From the NCBI GenBank assembly GCA_018701175.1, contig JABIWF010000137.1, positions 1-47,994 of the forward strand: a stretch of DNA of 47,994 bases, written 5' to 3'. Made by a program: the position numbers and the translations under genes. Below, in pieces: positions 17,905-26,308 of the stretch (position 1 is the stretch's first letter; each line of letters opens with the position of its first letter). This stretch comes from Methanobacteriota archaeon (GTDB lineage: Archaea > Thermoplasmatota > Poseidoniia > Poseidoniales > Poseidoniaceae). The notes under the pieces were generated by a model. It was not told the DNA's origin. It did no database searches and was given only the letters and a program-made list of their open reading frames with translations.

Positions 17905-19121
17905 CCTTGGTTCATAACTTAACAGATTTGCTCGAAAACAACCGGCAGAAAATAACCGAATGGATGGATTCGAAGCGTAAGGAAGTCCCCATCCCCATAT
18001 ACGGAAGCGTTGACATTCGCGACGCAGGGTGGAAAATTGGCGTCGTGGATGCTAACCATTTCCCAGCCGGTTTCAATAACGTCTCCGAAGAAGACAAGCC
18101 GAACTTGGCTCAACTGTTACAGAATCACATCAAGAGGGAATACGACGACTGCCAATGGGTTCACTTGTATCCAGAATCACATACCCGCAACAAAGGATAC
18201 GTCGAAAACATTGCAGCTCTAAAGGAACTGCTCCTGCTCGGAGGCTTCAAGTGTACCGTTGGTTCGCTTGATTTTGAAAATCTAGGGCATTTGCTCGGTC
18301 TTTCAGGCCCGCTCAAACTGGATCCAGTATCGTCAGAAACTATTGACGGTGAAGAAGTCTTGATGATTTATGGGGCTACTCCTGATCTTGTGCTGTTGAA
18401 CAATGACCTCACAGAAGGTTTGATTGAAGGATTTGGCAACCAGGTTGTTTCCCCACCACCTTCAATGGGCTGGCATCGTAGACGGAAATCACAGCATTAT
18501 GAAGTGCTAGAGGAATACGTCGAAGAAATTGCTGAACTTCTTGGCATTGACTCGTGGTTCTTGATGGCGGATTGGTTTGTCTCGAACGATAAATGCCTCG
18601 AAAAGGAAGCATGCAGAAAGGACCTCGCCCGTGAAGTGGATTCATTTCTCGATTCAATACGCAAAAAGTACGAGGAGCTGGGGATCGAACGAGAACCAGT
18701 TGCCTTCATCAAGAACGACCGAGGAACGTATGGACTCGGAATCATGGCGGTTCACAGCGGTGCAGAACTTCTTGAACTCTCCAACCGGAAAATGAAGAAA
18801 CTCATGTATTCGAAAGGCGGCGTTAATGTAGATAATTTCTTGATTCAAGAAGGAATCCCTACTTCGCTAAAGACAGATGAGGGTGCACCCGTTGAACCCG
18901 TCGTCTATTTGGTCGATGGGCAAGCCAGTTCATGGTTCTATAGAATCAATGCTAAGCGTTCGGACATTGAAAATCTCAATTCTCCAAGCGCTACATTCGA
19001 ATCATTTGCTCAATCAGGTCGCCGCTACGGTGAACACGCTCATGGATGGCATGCTCTTGTTGCAGAACTCTCGATGTTAGCAATGGGCAAAGAATTGCTA
19101 TCGTACGGTAGCAGTGAGTAA
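17901..19121 (+). CDS. gshA: glutamate-cysteine ligase, Thiobacillus ferrooxidans/proteobacterial type
   Basis: A 406-residue protein. The N-terminal GSVDIRDAGWKIGVVDANHFPAGFNN and a central Y-P-E-S-H-T-R-N segment are hallmarks of the gshA subfamily first named from Thiobacillus ferrooxidans, which has an ATP-grasp-like C-terminal half. Here that half shows FIKNDRGTYGLGIM. The enzyme joins glutamate and cysteine to gamma-glutamylcysteine, the thiol used directly by haloarchaea or extended to glutathione elsewhere. No glutathione synthetase gene is in the window. It overlaps asnB by four bases. Bacterial origin by transfer is plausible but untested. Confidence 0.82.
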   Translation: MTLVHNLTDLLENNRQKITEWMDSKRKEVPIPIYGSVDIRDAGWKIGVVDANHFPAGFNNVSEEDKPNLAQLLQNHIKREYDDCQWVHLYPESHTRNKGYVENIAALKELLLLGGFKCTVGSLDFENLGHLLGLSGPLKLDPVSSETIDGEEVLMIYGATPDLVLLNNDLTEGLIEGFGNQVVSPPPSMGWHRRRKSQHYEVLEEYVEEIAELLGIDSWFLMADWFVSNDKCLEKEACRKDLAREVDSFLDSIRKKYEELGIEREPVAFIKNDRGTYGLGIMAVHSGAELLELSNRKMKKLMYSKGGVNVDNFLIQEGIPTSLKTDEGAPVEPVVYLVDGQASSWFYRINAKRSDIENLNSPSATFESFAQSGRRYGEHAHGWHALVAELSMLAMGKELLSYGSSE

Positions 19122-19157
19122 CCCGCTCTTGCTAAGAGGAGAACCTCATCGGCAATC

Positions 19158-19832
19158 ATGAACAGGGCGTGGATGTACATCGGGACCATCGCCCTTGGGC
19201 TTTGGTTTTCTGCTACATCGTGCAACGGCCTGTTGGCCGATGAATACGCTGAATGGCCCGTGAATATTTGGTGTTGGGGCTTGTTTGCTTGGTACTACCG
19301 TTCTGGTGAACGCAAGCAGCGCATCGAAATGCTGACGGTCGTAGCTTTCGCTACACCAATGGAACTCTTCTTCAGCGAAGTGTGGGTTATTTACGAATAT
19401 CAACGAGATCTGATGCCGTTATTCGTTCCTGCCGGTCATTACTTTTTGTTCGACCTTGGAAGGATTTGCGCGGACAAAATCAAAGAGAATTGGGCACTCC
19501 CAATGCTTCTCCCTCTCGTTCCAATCGTCTTCTACGGAGCATGGACCGGCGGCGATACTTCTGCAGTACTGCTTCTCGTATTTGTTCTCATGTTCATCCG
19601 TTTGGGCCCTCAGCCTCGATTGTATGCCGCAATGGTATGGGCAGCGTTGGGAATGGAAATCGTCGGGACGTCTCTCGGAAACTGGACATGGGCAAGTGAA
19701 GTGCCATGGACGGGCCTAACTGCCTGGAATCCACCTCTGTTGGTAGGTTCATTCTACTGTTTAGGTGATTTATTGGTTAATTTGGCAGTCGTCAAGTTTG
19801 AAGGGAAGGACCGATTGGAGGTTCATGCATGA
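19158..19832 (+). CDS. polytopic membrane protein of unknown function
   Basis: A 224-residue protein with about seven hydrophobic helices. Polar signatures within or near membranes include MELFFSEVWVIYEY, VPAGHYFLFDLGR and GNWTWASEVPW; conserved-looking acidic, His and Trp residues in membrane loops suggest an enzyme or cofactor site. GAGGAG lies upstream of the ATG. Its end overlaps the ferredoxin gene by four bases (ATGA). The coupling to a ferredoxin suggests a membrane redox or hydroxylase-type activity, but no family is recognised. Confidence 0.7.
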   Translation: MNRAWMYIGTIALGLWFSATSCNGLLADEYAEWPVNIWCWGLFAWYYRSGERKQRIEMLTVVAFATPMELFFSEVWVIYEYQRDLMPLFVPAGHYFLFDLGRICADKIKENWALPMLLPLVPIVFYGAWTGGDTSAVLLLVFVLMFIRLGPQPRLYAAMVWAALGMEIVGTSLGNWTWASEVPWTGLTAWNPPLLVGSFYCLGDLLVNLAVVKFEGKDRLEVHA

Positions 19833-20161
19833 CCTCATCCGATGAGTTGCGAAAGCGCCGTGAGCAAGAGGCGGTTCGTATACGAACTTCTCTGAACCGT
19901 CTACGGGGCGAACAGCGTGCATCCATCAAAGGAGGGGAGTCGACAGTAGCATTTGTCGAAGAACGCCTTTGCATCGGGTGTGACCAATGCACAATCGTTT
20001 GTGATGACGATGCTATTGAGATGTACAAAGTTGCAATGGCAAGTCCACTTATTCAAGTTGAATCGAATCAAAAAGCGAAAATTTTGCGTGATGATTGCAC
20101 AGGATGTCGACTCTGTGTATTGGCTTGTCCAACAGACGCAATCACAATGATAGACAGATGA
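19829..20161 (+). CDS. ferredoxin with two 4Fe-4S clusters
   Basis: A 110-residue soluble electron carrier. Two clusters are predicted from CIGCDQCTIVCD and CTGCRLCVLACP. In each, three Cys in CxxCxxC plus a fourth Cys three residues on give complete four-Cys sets. An N-terminal basic helix of about 40 residues (ELRKRREQEAVRIRTSLNRLRGE) is an unusual extension and could bind a partner or membrane. It overlaps the preceding membrane protein gene and is nine bases before the next, so the three are probably one functional unit. Confidence 0.88.
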   Translation: MTSSDELRKRREQEAVRIRTSLNRLRGEQRASIKGGESTVAFVEERLCIGCDQCTIVCDDDAIEMYKVAMASPLIQVESNQKAKILRDDCTGCRLCVLACPTDAITMIDR

Positions 20162-20170
20162 GGTGTTTGA

Positions 20171-20461
20171 ATGTCCAAGAATGATAAACAAGATACAGCC
20201 CAACGTTTCGGTGGAGAGTTTGGTCCTTACCGCAAGGAAGGAACACCTGGCGTTTCCCTTTCAACATTCAAGACGCTGGTTTGGACCTCGAACATTGGTG
20301 GAATGCTGCTTGTGGTCATTGCGCTGGAAATGCTCTTTGTGCGACAAATGTTTGGTTGGGGTCTTGCATCTCTCATTCTCGGGGTTTTGATTGCACTGTT
20401 CCCGTCGAACTATGAAATCACAGGGATGGACGAGGGTCAGTCGCCACCATCAGGCGATTAA
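20171..20461 (+). CDS. two-helix membrane protein of unknown function
   Basis: A 96-residue protein with a polar N-terminus (RFGGEFGPYRKEGTPG), two close transmembrane helices (GGMLLVVIALEMLFV and LASLILGVLIALF) and an acidic C-terminus. It follows the ferredoxin gene by nine bases, and its stop abuts the stop of the convergent SAP-domain gene. The context suggests a membrane anchor or partner for the ferredoxin. No family is recognised. Confidence 0.65.
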   Translation: MSKNDKQDTAQRFGGEFGPYRKEGTPGVSLSTFKTLVWTSNIGGMLLVVIALEMLFVRQMFGWGLASLILGVLIALFPSNYEITGMDEGQSPPSGD

Positions 20462-21235
20462 CTATACTCGCATTTCTTTCTGGCACGATGGACATTGGAT
20501 CTTGCCAGAGTATCCCGCAGGGACTTGAAGAGATGCGCTGCAGTGCGTGCATTGAACCTTGTCTTTGTCGGAACTTGTGCTTGAATCTAGTCCGAAGGCG
20601 CGTTCGATATTGGCCGGCCACCCTGGTTTAAGCTGTGACATGAAAATTGGAAGAGCAACGAGTGCCATGCAAATGAATGAACACATAATGGATGTCAAAA
20701 TCATCTGTTCGCCCCACGCTACAGACACCGGGTTCGGATTGTCGCCGTGGAAAATCACACTCAGCATTCCAGATACAATCAATACACCCAAGGTCAAGTA
20801 TACTCCGTTGCGGTATCCGGCGTAAAGTATTGCTCCACCAACGAGGAAACCAATTCCAAGAAGGAATGCTGGAATTGAAAGGAGCCAAGATTCATCGCTG
20901 CTTCCAATACCAATCGAGAATACCATGGCCCAAAACAACCTGAAGAAGGCGTAGAGAATGACAAACCCACCGATGGTCTTTGACATCTCTTCTTTTTGGC
21001 TTTGCACTCGGATGTATTGGGGCTGAGGCTGAACATAGCCGCCCATCGGTTGCGTTTGATACATTGGCATAGGCATAGGCTGTGGTGCTGGAGCAGCACG
21101 TGTCTGGAAGGGGTTGGATGCTTCGTCGTTCTCCATCAATCGGATGATGACTTCATCTTTGTTTCCGGAAACCCGGAGTCCACGTTCTCTGCAGAGCGTT
21201 TTCAGTTGAACGACGGTCATTCCGTTGTAGTCCAT
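20462..21235 (-). CDS. SAP domain - transmembrane - zinc ribbon protein
   Basis: A 257-residue protein with three parts. Residues 6-37 (MTVVQLKTLCRERGLRVSGNKDEVIIRL) match the SAP motif, a helix-extended-loop-helix that usually binds DNA. A Pro/Met/Gln-rich linker (PMPMPMYQTQPMGG) follows. Next come about four transmembrane helices (110-220), and a C-terminal zinc ribbon has CTHC and CPSC pairs. The SAP and zinc-ribbon ends would both lie in the cytoplasm if the helix number is even. It stands as a single gene on the minus strand. A role in linking DNA or RNA to the membrane is a possible reading, but SAP-like motifs in archaeal membrane proteins may bind proteins instead. Confidence 0.75.
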   Translation of the reverse strand: MDYNGMTVVQLKTLCRERGLRVSGNKDEVIIRLMENDEASNPFQTRAAPAPQPMPMPMYQTQPMGGYVQPQPQYIRVQSQKEEMSKTIGGFVILYAFFRLFWAMVFSIGIGSSDESWLLSIPAFLLGIGFLVGGAILYAGYRNGVYLTLGVLIVSGMLSVIFHGDNPNPVSVAWGEQMILTSIMCSFICMALVALPIFMSQLKPGWPANIERAFGLDSSTSSDKDKVQCTHCSASLQVPAGYSGKIQCPSCQKEMRV

Positions 21236-21285
21236 ACACTGTGTTGTGCCTACTGCGTAAATATATGTTCTTCCGGTTTAGAGGC

Positions 21286-24114
21286 TTAAGCTTCGACTTC
21301 TGTGACTGTGATCACTTCAGTAGCAGCCTTTGCTTTCTTTGCTTCGACTTGCCGTGCGAGGAAGGAAACAACATCGAGAATTTCAATGTCTTCGTAACGT
21401 TCGTCACCCTCAAACTTGAGGCATTCAAAGTGAGATACACACTTCGGGCAAGAAGTGAGCATGGTGTCCGCTCCAGTTGCTCGGATTTCTTCCATGCGTG
21501 TTACACGCAGTGAACGAGCATTCTCGTTGCATGACATCATACTGGATACACCGCAACACATTGCGTCTTCACCGTGGTGTTCCATCTCGACGATTTCCAC
21601 ACCTTCGACACCAGCAATGAGTTCACGAGGTTCTTCGTAGATACCCATTTGTCGGCCAAGGCGGCACGGGTCGTGGTAGGTCACCGTGGTTTCTTCCTCA
21701 GCCTTGAGGTTCATGTCAAATCCGTTTTCGATGAGGAACTCTGTCGTGTGCATGACTTTGACACCTTCAAGTTCGTAGTCTCGAGCGAAGGTTCGGAAAC
21801 ATTCAGCACAAGATGAGACGAGAGTGTCAATTCCAGACTGTTCAATCTTCTTTTGATTGTAGGCCTTAAGTTTCTCAAAGACTTCATCGAGGCCTTGCCA
21901 CTTTTGGTCGTGACCACAGCACTTGAGGAAGTCACGGCCAAGGTAGGATACATCCATCTCCATCTCATCAAAGAGGGTGAATGCAGATGTAGTCGCATCG
22001 CCAAGGTTCATTTCTCCCTCATTGACATGTGAGAATACCATTTCTTGGTCGAGGTAATCGACACAGCCAGGGTAGTAACCGATGTTCGAGGTAAGCGGGT
22101 AATCTTCGACAGCGACGAAGTCTTCGTTTGCTGCTTCTTCTGCTTCAGCGGCAAGAACAGCTTGAAGGACGGTGTGAGCAATTTCTGCTTGTGGTCCACC
22201 GACAATGAGTGAGCGACGAATATCGACGTAAGAGTCGTAATTGACCAGTTGTGGGCAGGCATTGGTACATGCTGTACAGGTTAAACACGAATAGAGAGGA
22301 ACGCCATCATCCTCATTGTTCCATGAGTTGTAGATGATGTTGAGTTTGTCTCCACCGTTGAACAAACGGACAGGACACGCATCATCACAAAGGTCACATC
22401 CGTAGCACTTGTTCATCTCGAACTCGTATCCTCGTCCCATCGAGCGTAAGACGACGAAGACGATTGCTCCGAAGGTCAAACATGGAATGAACATTGCGTA
22501 GGTGAGTTTGGCGTCAAGCGCCTTTGGGTTCGTGTGATAGGTCGGGTTTTCAATGGCTGCAAAGCTTGTTCCACCTGCTGCCATGTCTGTCGAACTGGAG
22601 AGGTTCACAGTCGTTCCTGCAAGTGCAGTTGGCGCACCTTCTCCCCAAACAAGGAGCGGCTGGAAGGTTGCGATACTGAAGGCAGTCTCTGTTTGGATAC
22701 TGTTGTTGAGAGCTAGAGCACCACTTGCTGCGACCGTGTATTCGTAGGAATAGGTGCCAACTGGTAGTTCTACAGTTGCTCCAGCACAGTTGTCAAAAGT
22801 TGAAACGACCTTGCCTTTGTTATCGGTCACGGTCAATGTTGTTGCGATCATCGATGCTGTAGAGATGTCGTTAATCTTACGCTCTGAAGAACGGTACTCA
22901 CAGCTGAGGTCGGTCGTAAGCGTCTCGATGGATTCGTGGTGGCCGTCCGGGAAGAGGGATGTGTCTTCGGTCACAGTGAATGTCCCGATATCGATCCATC
23001 CGTCTCCGCCGTTGAAGGTTGTACTGCCAGCAGCAGCATTGATGCCGTTTGCAGCGTCTTGGTGGCCGTTTGCATCGTTGAAGTCAATGATGATGTAACG
23101 GGCAGGTTGGTAAATCATCCAATCGAGCCAAGCGGTTGTCGGAACAATTTCTGTATCACTCCATCCACGTTCGTCGGTAAATTCGTTTGTTGCGTGAACA
23201 TGAACATCTGTTGGCTGCGTACGCATTGCCTCAAGTTCAGGATAGTAGTCATGCGTGAGGCCCTTGATGGTGAGCAAACCGCCTTGGTCCCAGAACCCAT
23301 CGTCGTAGGTGTCCCATGTTGCCACAGTTCCTGCTGTTGAAATCAACAAAGTGCCGATAAGGATTTGCTTGGCATGGCTTGGCTTGAAACCAGCACCCCA
23401 TGCTTTAACCATCATTCCACGAGCGAGGAAATAGAAACATATCCATGCTAATACTCCAGTCATTACCCAAGGAATCGTGTTGAAGGCTTCTGCCACCCAT
23501 GGTTCACGAACACCACACAAGAGGTCGCCGTGACTGTCCAGTTTACAGTAATCTGAACGGTTCTTTTCATACAGTTCCAAGAAGATATTAATCGAGAACA
23601 CAGATATGAACCAAATGTGTGCGAGGTAGACTGCACCTGCTGTGGCGAACCACGGGTCTTCCACTGGTCGCTTTTCACGACCGCCGAGGAAAGGTGGTAG
23701 TGCGAGGATGCTTACTGGGATTCCGGTAAGTGCAGCGCCCCACCATGCAGCGTTCCATGGGAACACAGGTTGGCCGACGATTTCACCGATGAATCCTGTT
23801 GGGACTGTAAATTGTGGCAAGTATTCACCCCATCGAAGGTATCCGTAGGAAAACAACACATACCAATCAGGGAAAACGAAACCTGCTTGAGCATATGGAT
23901 CTGCCGCACCGTGCAATGGTGGTGGAATCAACCAGGCATAGAACAACAATACTGCTGCCATGAACGACAGAAGAATCGTGTCACGCAGAACTTCATGAGG
24001 CCAGAAGCCGTGACCGGTTCGCGTGCGAGTTCGCTTTCCAGCAACCTCTTGCAATTGTTCTTTCTCCTCCATGTATGAAGAAGCAACACGTCCGAAATTT
24101 TCGATTAGTCCCAT
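21286..24114 (-). CDS. cytochrome b6f subunit IV-like domain fused to HdrD-like iron-sulfur protein
   Basis: A 942-residue fusion, last gene of the Rieske/cytochrome b operon; GGAGG lies seven bases before the ATG. Residues ~30-185 resemble cytochrome b6f subunit IV: FWPHEVLRD (family WPNDLL), two helices around the quinol-site motif FPDWY at 81-85 (family PEWY), and a third after REKRPVEDP. Two more helices follow (~215-280), then an unrecognised ~250-residue, probably extracytoplasmic, beta-rich domain, and a helix at about 540. The cytosolic end carries two ferredoxin-type clusters (C570/573/576/580 and C610/613/616/620). Two CCG domains follow (FLKCCGHD...SSCAEC and DAMCCGVS...TSCPKC), as in HdrD and GlpC, which hold noncubane 4Fe-4S clusters in HdrD. 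Electrons could pass between the quinol site and a cytosolic thiol/disulfide or carrier. Confidence 0.88.
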   Translation of the reverse strand: MGLIENFGRVASSYMEEKEQLQEVAGKRTRTRTGHGFWPHEVLRDTILLSFMAAVLLFYAWLIPPPLHGAADPYAQAGFVFPDWYVLFSYGYLRWGEYLPQFTVPTGFIGEIVGQPVFPWNAAWWGAALTGIPVSILALPPFLGGREKRPVEDPWFATAGAVYLAHIWFISVFSINIFLELYEKNRSDYCKLDSHGDLLCGVREPWVAEAFNTIPWVMTGVLAWICFYFLARGMMVKAWGAGFKPSHAKQILIGTLLISTAGTVATWDTYDDGFWDQGGLLTIKGLTHDYYPELEAMRTQPTDVHVHATNEFTDERGWSDTEIVPTTAWLDWMIYQPARYIIIDFNDANGHQDAANGINAAAGSTTFNGGDGWIDIGTFTVTEDTSLFPDGHHESIETLTTDLSCEYRSSERKINDISTASMIATTLTVTDNKGKVVSTFDNCAGATVELPVGTYSYEYTVAASGALALNNSIQTETAFSIATFQPLLVWGEGAPTALAGTTVNLSSSTDMAAGGTSFAAIENPTYHTNPKALDAKLTYAMFIPCLTFGAIVFVVLRSMGRGYEFEMNKCYGCDLCDDACPVRLFNGGDKLNIIYNSWNNEDDGVPLYSCLTCTACTNACPQLVNYDSYVDIRRSLIVGGPQAEIAHTVLQAVLAAEAEEAANEDFVAVEDYPLTSNIGYYPGCVDYLDQEMVFSHVNEGEMNLGDATTSAFTLFDEMEMDVSYLGRDFLKCCGHDQKWQGLDEVFEKLKAYNQKKIEQSGIDTLVSSCAECFRTFARDYELEGVKVMHTTEFLIENGFDMNLKAEEETTVTYHDPCRLGRQMGIYEEPRELIAGVEGVEIVEMEHHGEDAMCCGVSSMMSCNENARSLRVTRMEEIRATGADTMLTSCPKCVSHFECLKFEGDERYEDIEILDVVSFLARQVEAKKAKAATEVITVTEVEA

Positions 24115-24131
24115 GATTTAACCTCCGAGTA

Positions 24132-24998
24132 TCAATGTGGTTCTGCAATGCCTTGTACCCAGACAATGAATAAGTGAATAATAATTAGAGTTGTAACGAT
24201 GACTGGCAGGATGAATACGTGAATGAAGTACATCCGAGTGACGGTACGCGAGGTCAAAGAGGAACCACTGAACAGCAGGGTTGCGATGTACTTTCCAACA
24301 AGTGGGCTCGAGTTCGCCAAGTTGATTCCGATAACTGCTGCACCGTATGCAAGCGTATCCCAAGGCAAGAGGTAGCCGGAATAGCCAAACACGATGGTCA
24401 AAGCCATGAGTGCAACACCGATTAACCAGTTGAGTTCACGAGGATTGCGGTATGCGCCGGTGAAGTAGACTCGGCACATGTGCAGGAACACACTGGCAAC
24501 CATGAAGTGCGTACACCAGTGATGGACAGCACGGATGATGTAACCGAACGGAAGTTCGGTCATGATGAATTGCATGCTTGCATAGGCTGGTGAAGGGTCT
24601 CCTTCTCCACCAGGAACGTAGTAGATGCCGAGCACTGTTCCGGTGACTACCAAAATGATAAACGACAGGAACGAAATTCCGCCCAAGCAATAGAGTGGAT
24701 ACCAGTACCAAATGATACGGAGTTTGTATTTCTCAGCGTGCGAGAGTGGCATTTGGCGGTGCATGTTGTAGTATGCGCCTTTGGACATGTTCCAGTAGTC
24801 TTGGAGTCGGAAACGAGTGTCGAGCCATGAGAATACCCAAAGGAACAGACGTTCTGCAAAGCCCATTTTGCCGGTTGATTCTACTGCACGTAGAATTTCA
24901 CGGCGTGGCGTGTCGCTGCTTTCTTGACGAAGCGTCAAAGCAACAAGCACCACGACAAAGGCGATGAAAAACCAGAGAACCCAAAACATTGTTGTCAT
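24132..24998 (-). CDS. cytochrome b, b6-type N-terminal half
   Basis: A 288-residue membrane protein that binds two hemes b in the quinol-oxidising complex. Likely ligands are H159 and H173 in one helix (AVHHWCTHFMVASVFLHMCR; 14 apart) and H260 and H275 in another (YFIHVFILPVIVTTLIIIH; 15 apart). The 15 spacing is that of cytochrome b6 rather than mitochondrial-type b. GYSGYLLPWDTLAYGA is the conserved quinol-site region. An extra N-terminal helix (MFWVLWFFIAFVVVLVALTL) and a ~60-residue polar stretch precede the standard start. The missing C-terminal half is supplied by the downstream fusion gene, 17 bases away. A GAGGTG Shine-Dalgarno sequence is present. Confidence 0.93.
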   Translation of the reverse strand: MTTMFWVLWFFIAFVVVLVALTLRQESSDTPRREILRAVESTGKMGFAERLFLWVFSWLDTRFRLQDYWNMSKGAYYNMHRQMPLSHAEKYKLRIIWYWYPLYCLGGISFLSFIILVVTGTVLGIYYVPGGEGDPSPAYASMQFIMTELPFGYIIRAVHHWCTHFMVASVFLHMCRVYFTGAYRNPRELNWLIGVALMALTIVFGYSGYLLPWDTLAYGAAVIGINLANSSPLVGKYIATLLFSGSSLTSRTVTRMYFIHVFILPVIVTTLIIIHLFIVWVQGIAEPH

Positions 24999-25009
24999 TT
25001 ATGTTCACC

Positions 25010-25855
25010 TCAGTCACAGTATGTGTACCAGTCGAGATAGTCTACGATGCCCTCGATCACATCGCCATTCAATACAATGGGGATTATGGGGAGTCCAACT
25101 GGGGCAGGGCCTCCAGCTTTTCGAATTCCCGCATACTTGAATGTGGAACCGTTTGACCGGTTTCGGTTGGTGTTCATCTCCAAAACAGTTGGATCAAACC
25201 GTGAAGAGTGGCATATGCAGAAGAGTTTGGTTCCACCGTCGTCTCCACCGCCAGGTGTCCAAGAGTCTTCAGTGAATGAGTTTGAAACAAGTTGCCATCC
25301 AGGGATGCAACAAAGATGCGTACATCGTCCGAAAATCATCACTAAGTTGTCAGATGGGAGAAGTCGTGGGTCTGCATCGCTCAAGTCTTCAAAGTGGCCG
25401 ATGGTTTTTCCTGTTTCATCGACTCCTTCGGTAAATTGGAAACGGGCCTTGCCGTTCGAGGTTGGAGAGGAGGCGTATTCGCTGTGAGTGACGTAGGTGA
25501 CGACGACAGGGACGCCGTTCCAAATTCCAGAAGCGCCAGATGTGCCGGTGTTGGATTTAGCAGCTTCATCAACAAAATCTTGTCTTGTCATCAGTTGCTC
25601 GTGCTTTGCACCGTACCAAGCTTCGTCCTCACGCCCCTTTGCCCAGAACTTTACGCCAAGTTCACCTTCGTTGCTGCCTCCAGGTGGGAGCAGAATTGCT
25701 GCAAATCCGAGGACGCCGAGTGAGGCAGCCAAAACGCCAGTGGCAGTATTGAATCCGTAGCGGAGGAATTGGCGTCGATTAATCGACGAGGAGATTGATG
25801 CGACGCCTGCTTCCCCTGCAGACGGTGCTGGTTTGAGGTCATATTCACGTGCCAT
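25010..25855 (-). CDS. Rieske 2Fe-2S protein with twin-arginine-type anchor
   Basis: A 281-residue protein. The N-terminal INRRQFLRYGF plus a hydrophobic helix (VLAASLGVLGFAAILL) is a twin-arginine signal anchor, as usual for Rieske proteins exported folded. Cluster ligands are C178 and H180 in CTHLCC, and C213 and H216 in CICHSS; C183 and C215 would form the stabilising disulfide. C182 replaces the Gly of the usual CTHLGC, giving an extra cysteine. The domain is long (about 100 residues before box 1, with insertions). It would move electrons from quinol at the cytochrome b subunit to an external carrier. It lies 11 bases before the cytochrome b gene. Confidence 0.95.
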   Translation of the reverse strand: MAREYDLKPAPSAGEAGVASISSSINRRQFLRYGFNTATGVLAASLGVLGFAAILLPPGGSNEGELGVKFWAKGREDEAWYGAKHEQLMTRQDFVDEAAKSNTGTSGASGIWNGVPVVVTYVTHSEYASSPTSNGKARFQFTEGVDETGKTIGHFEDLSDADPRLLPSDNLVMIFGRCTHLCCIPGWQLVSNSFTEDSWTPGGGDDGGTKLFCICHSSRFDPTVLEMNTNRNRSNGSTFKYAGIRKAGGPAPVGLPIIPIVLNGDVIEGIVDYLDWYTYCD

Positions 25856-25861
25856 TTTAGA

Positions 25862-26308
25862 TCACCACTTGTATTCCTTCCAGTCTTTCTGGTGTTCCGG
25901 AACGAACTTGTTCATTCCGTGCTTGACAATGATGGTGTCAGGCAAAACGAATTTGAGGTAAGCCATACCCATCAAGCAGAGCGTGACGAGCATCATGGCG
26001 ACGTGGTAGGCGAGTTGCTGTTGGTCCCAGCCCTTGGCGAGTCCGTAAATCATTGAGAACACCCAGAAGCAAGACCAGAATATACCCCACACGAAGAAAG
26101 CCATAATGAGGTTTGAGCCACCTGATGGAGCAAGGGATGCACTGACAATAGTGCCGGATTCTGCTAGATTGAAAACACCGTGGTCAATCGCAGATTGCAT
26201 TTGATCTTCGGTAAGAGATGCATCTTCCAATGCGGTTCGGGCATCTTCCACGCTGACTTTTCCACTGGCGACCTTGCGAAGTAGGGTCGTGATTGTATCG
26301 TCCATCAT
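25862..26308 (-). CDS. two-helix membrane subunit of the Rieske/cytochrome b operon
   Basis: A 148-residue protein. The N-terminal cytosolic helical region (TTLLRKVASGKVSVEDARTALEDASLTEDQMQSAI) resembles a small helical adaptor. Two transmembrane helices (IMAFFVWGIFWSCFWVFSMIYG and YHVAMMLVTLCLMGMAYLKFV) and a polar, Lys/Trp-ending tail follow. Its start overlaps the stop of the preceding gene, with GAGGTG close by; ATG at 26305 is an alternative. The Rieske gene begins six bases downstream. The tight packing makes a structural subunit of the complex likely. No family is recognised. Confidence 0.7.
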   Translation of the reverse strand: MMDDTITTLLRKVASGKVSVEDARTALEDASLTEDQMQSAIDHGVFNLAESGTIVSASLAPSGGSNLIMAFFVWGIFWSCFWVFSMIYGLAKGWDQQQLAYHVAMMLVTLCLMGMAYLKFVLPDTIIVKHGMNKFVPEHQKDWKEYKW

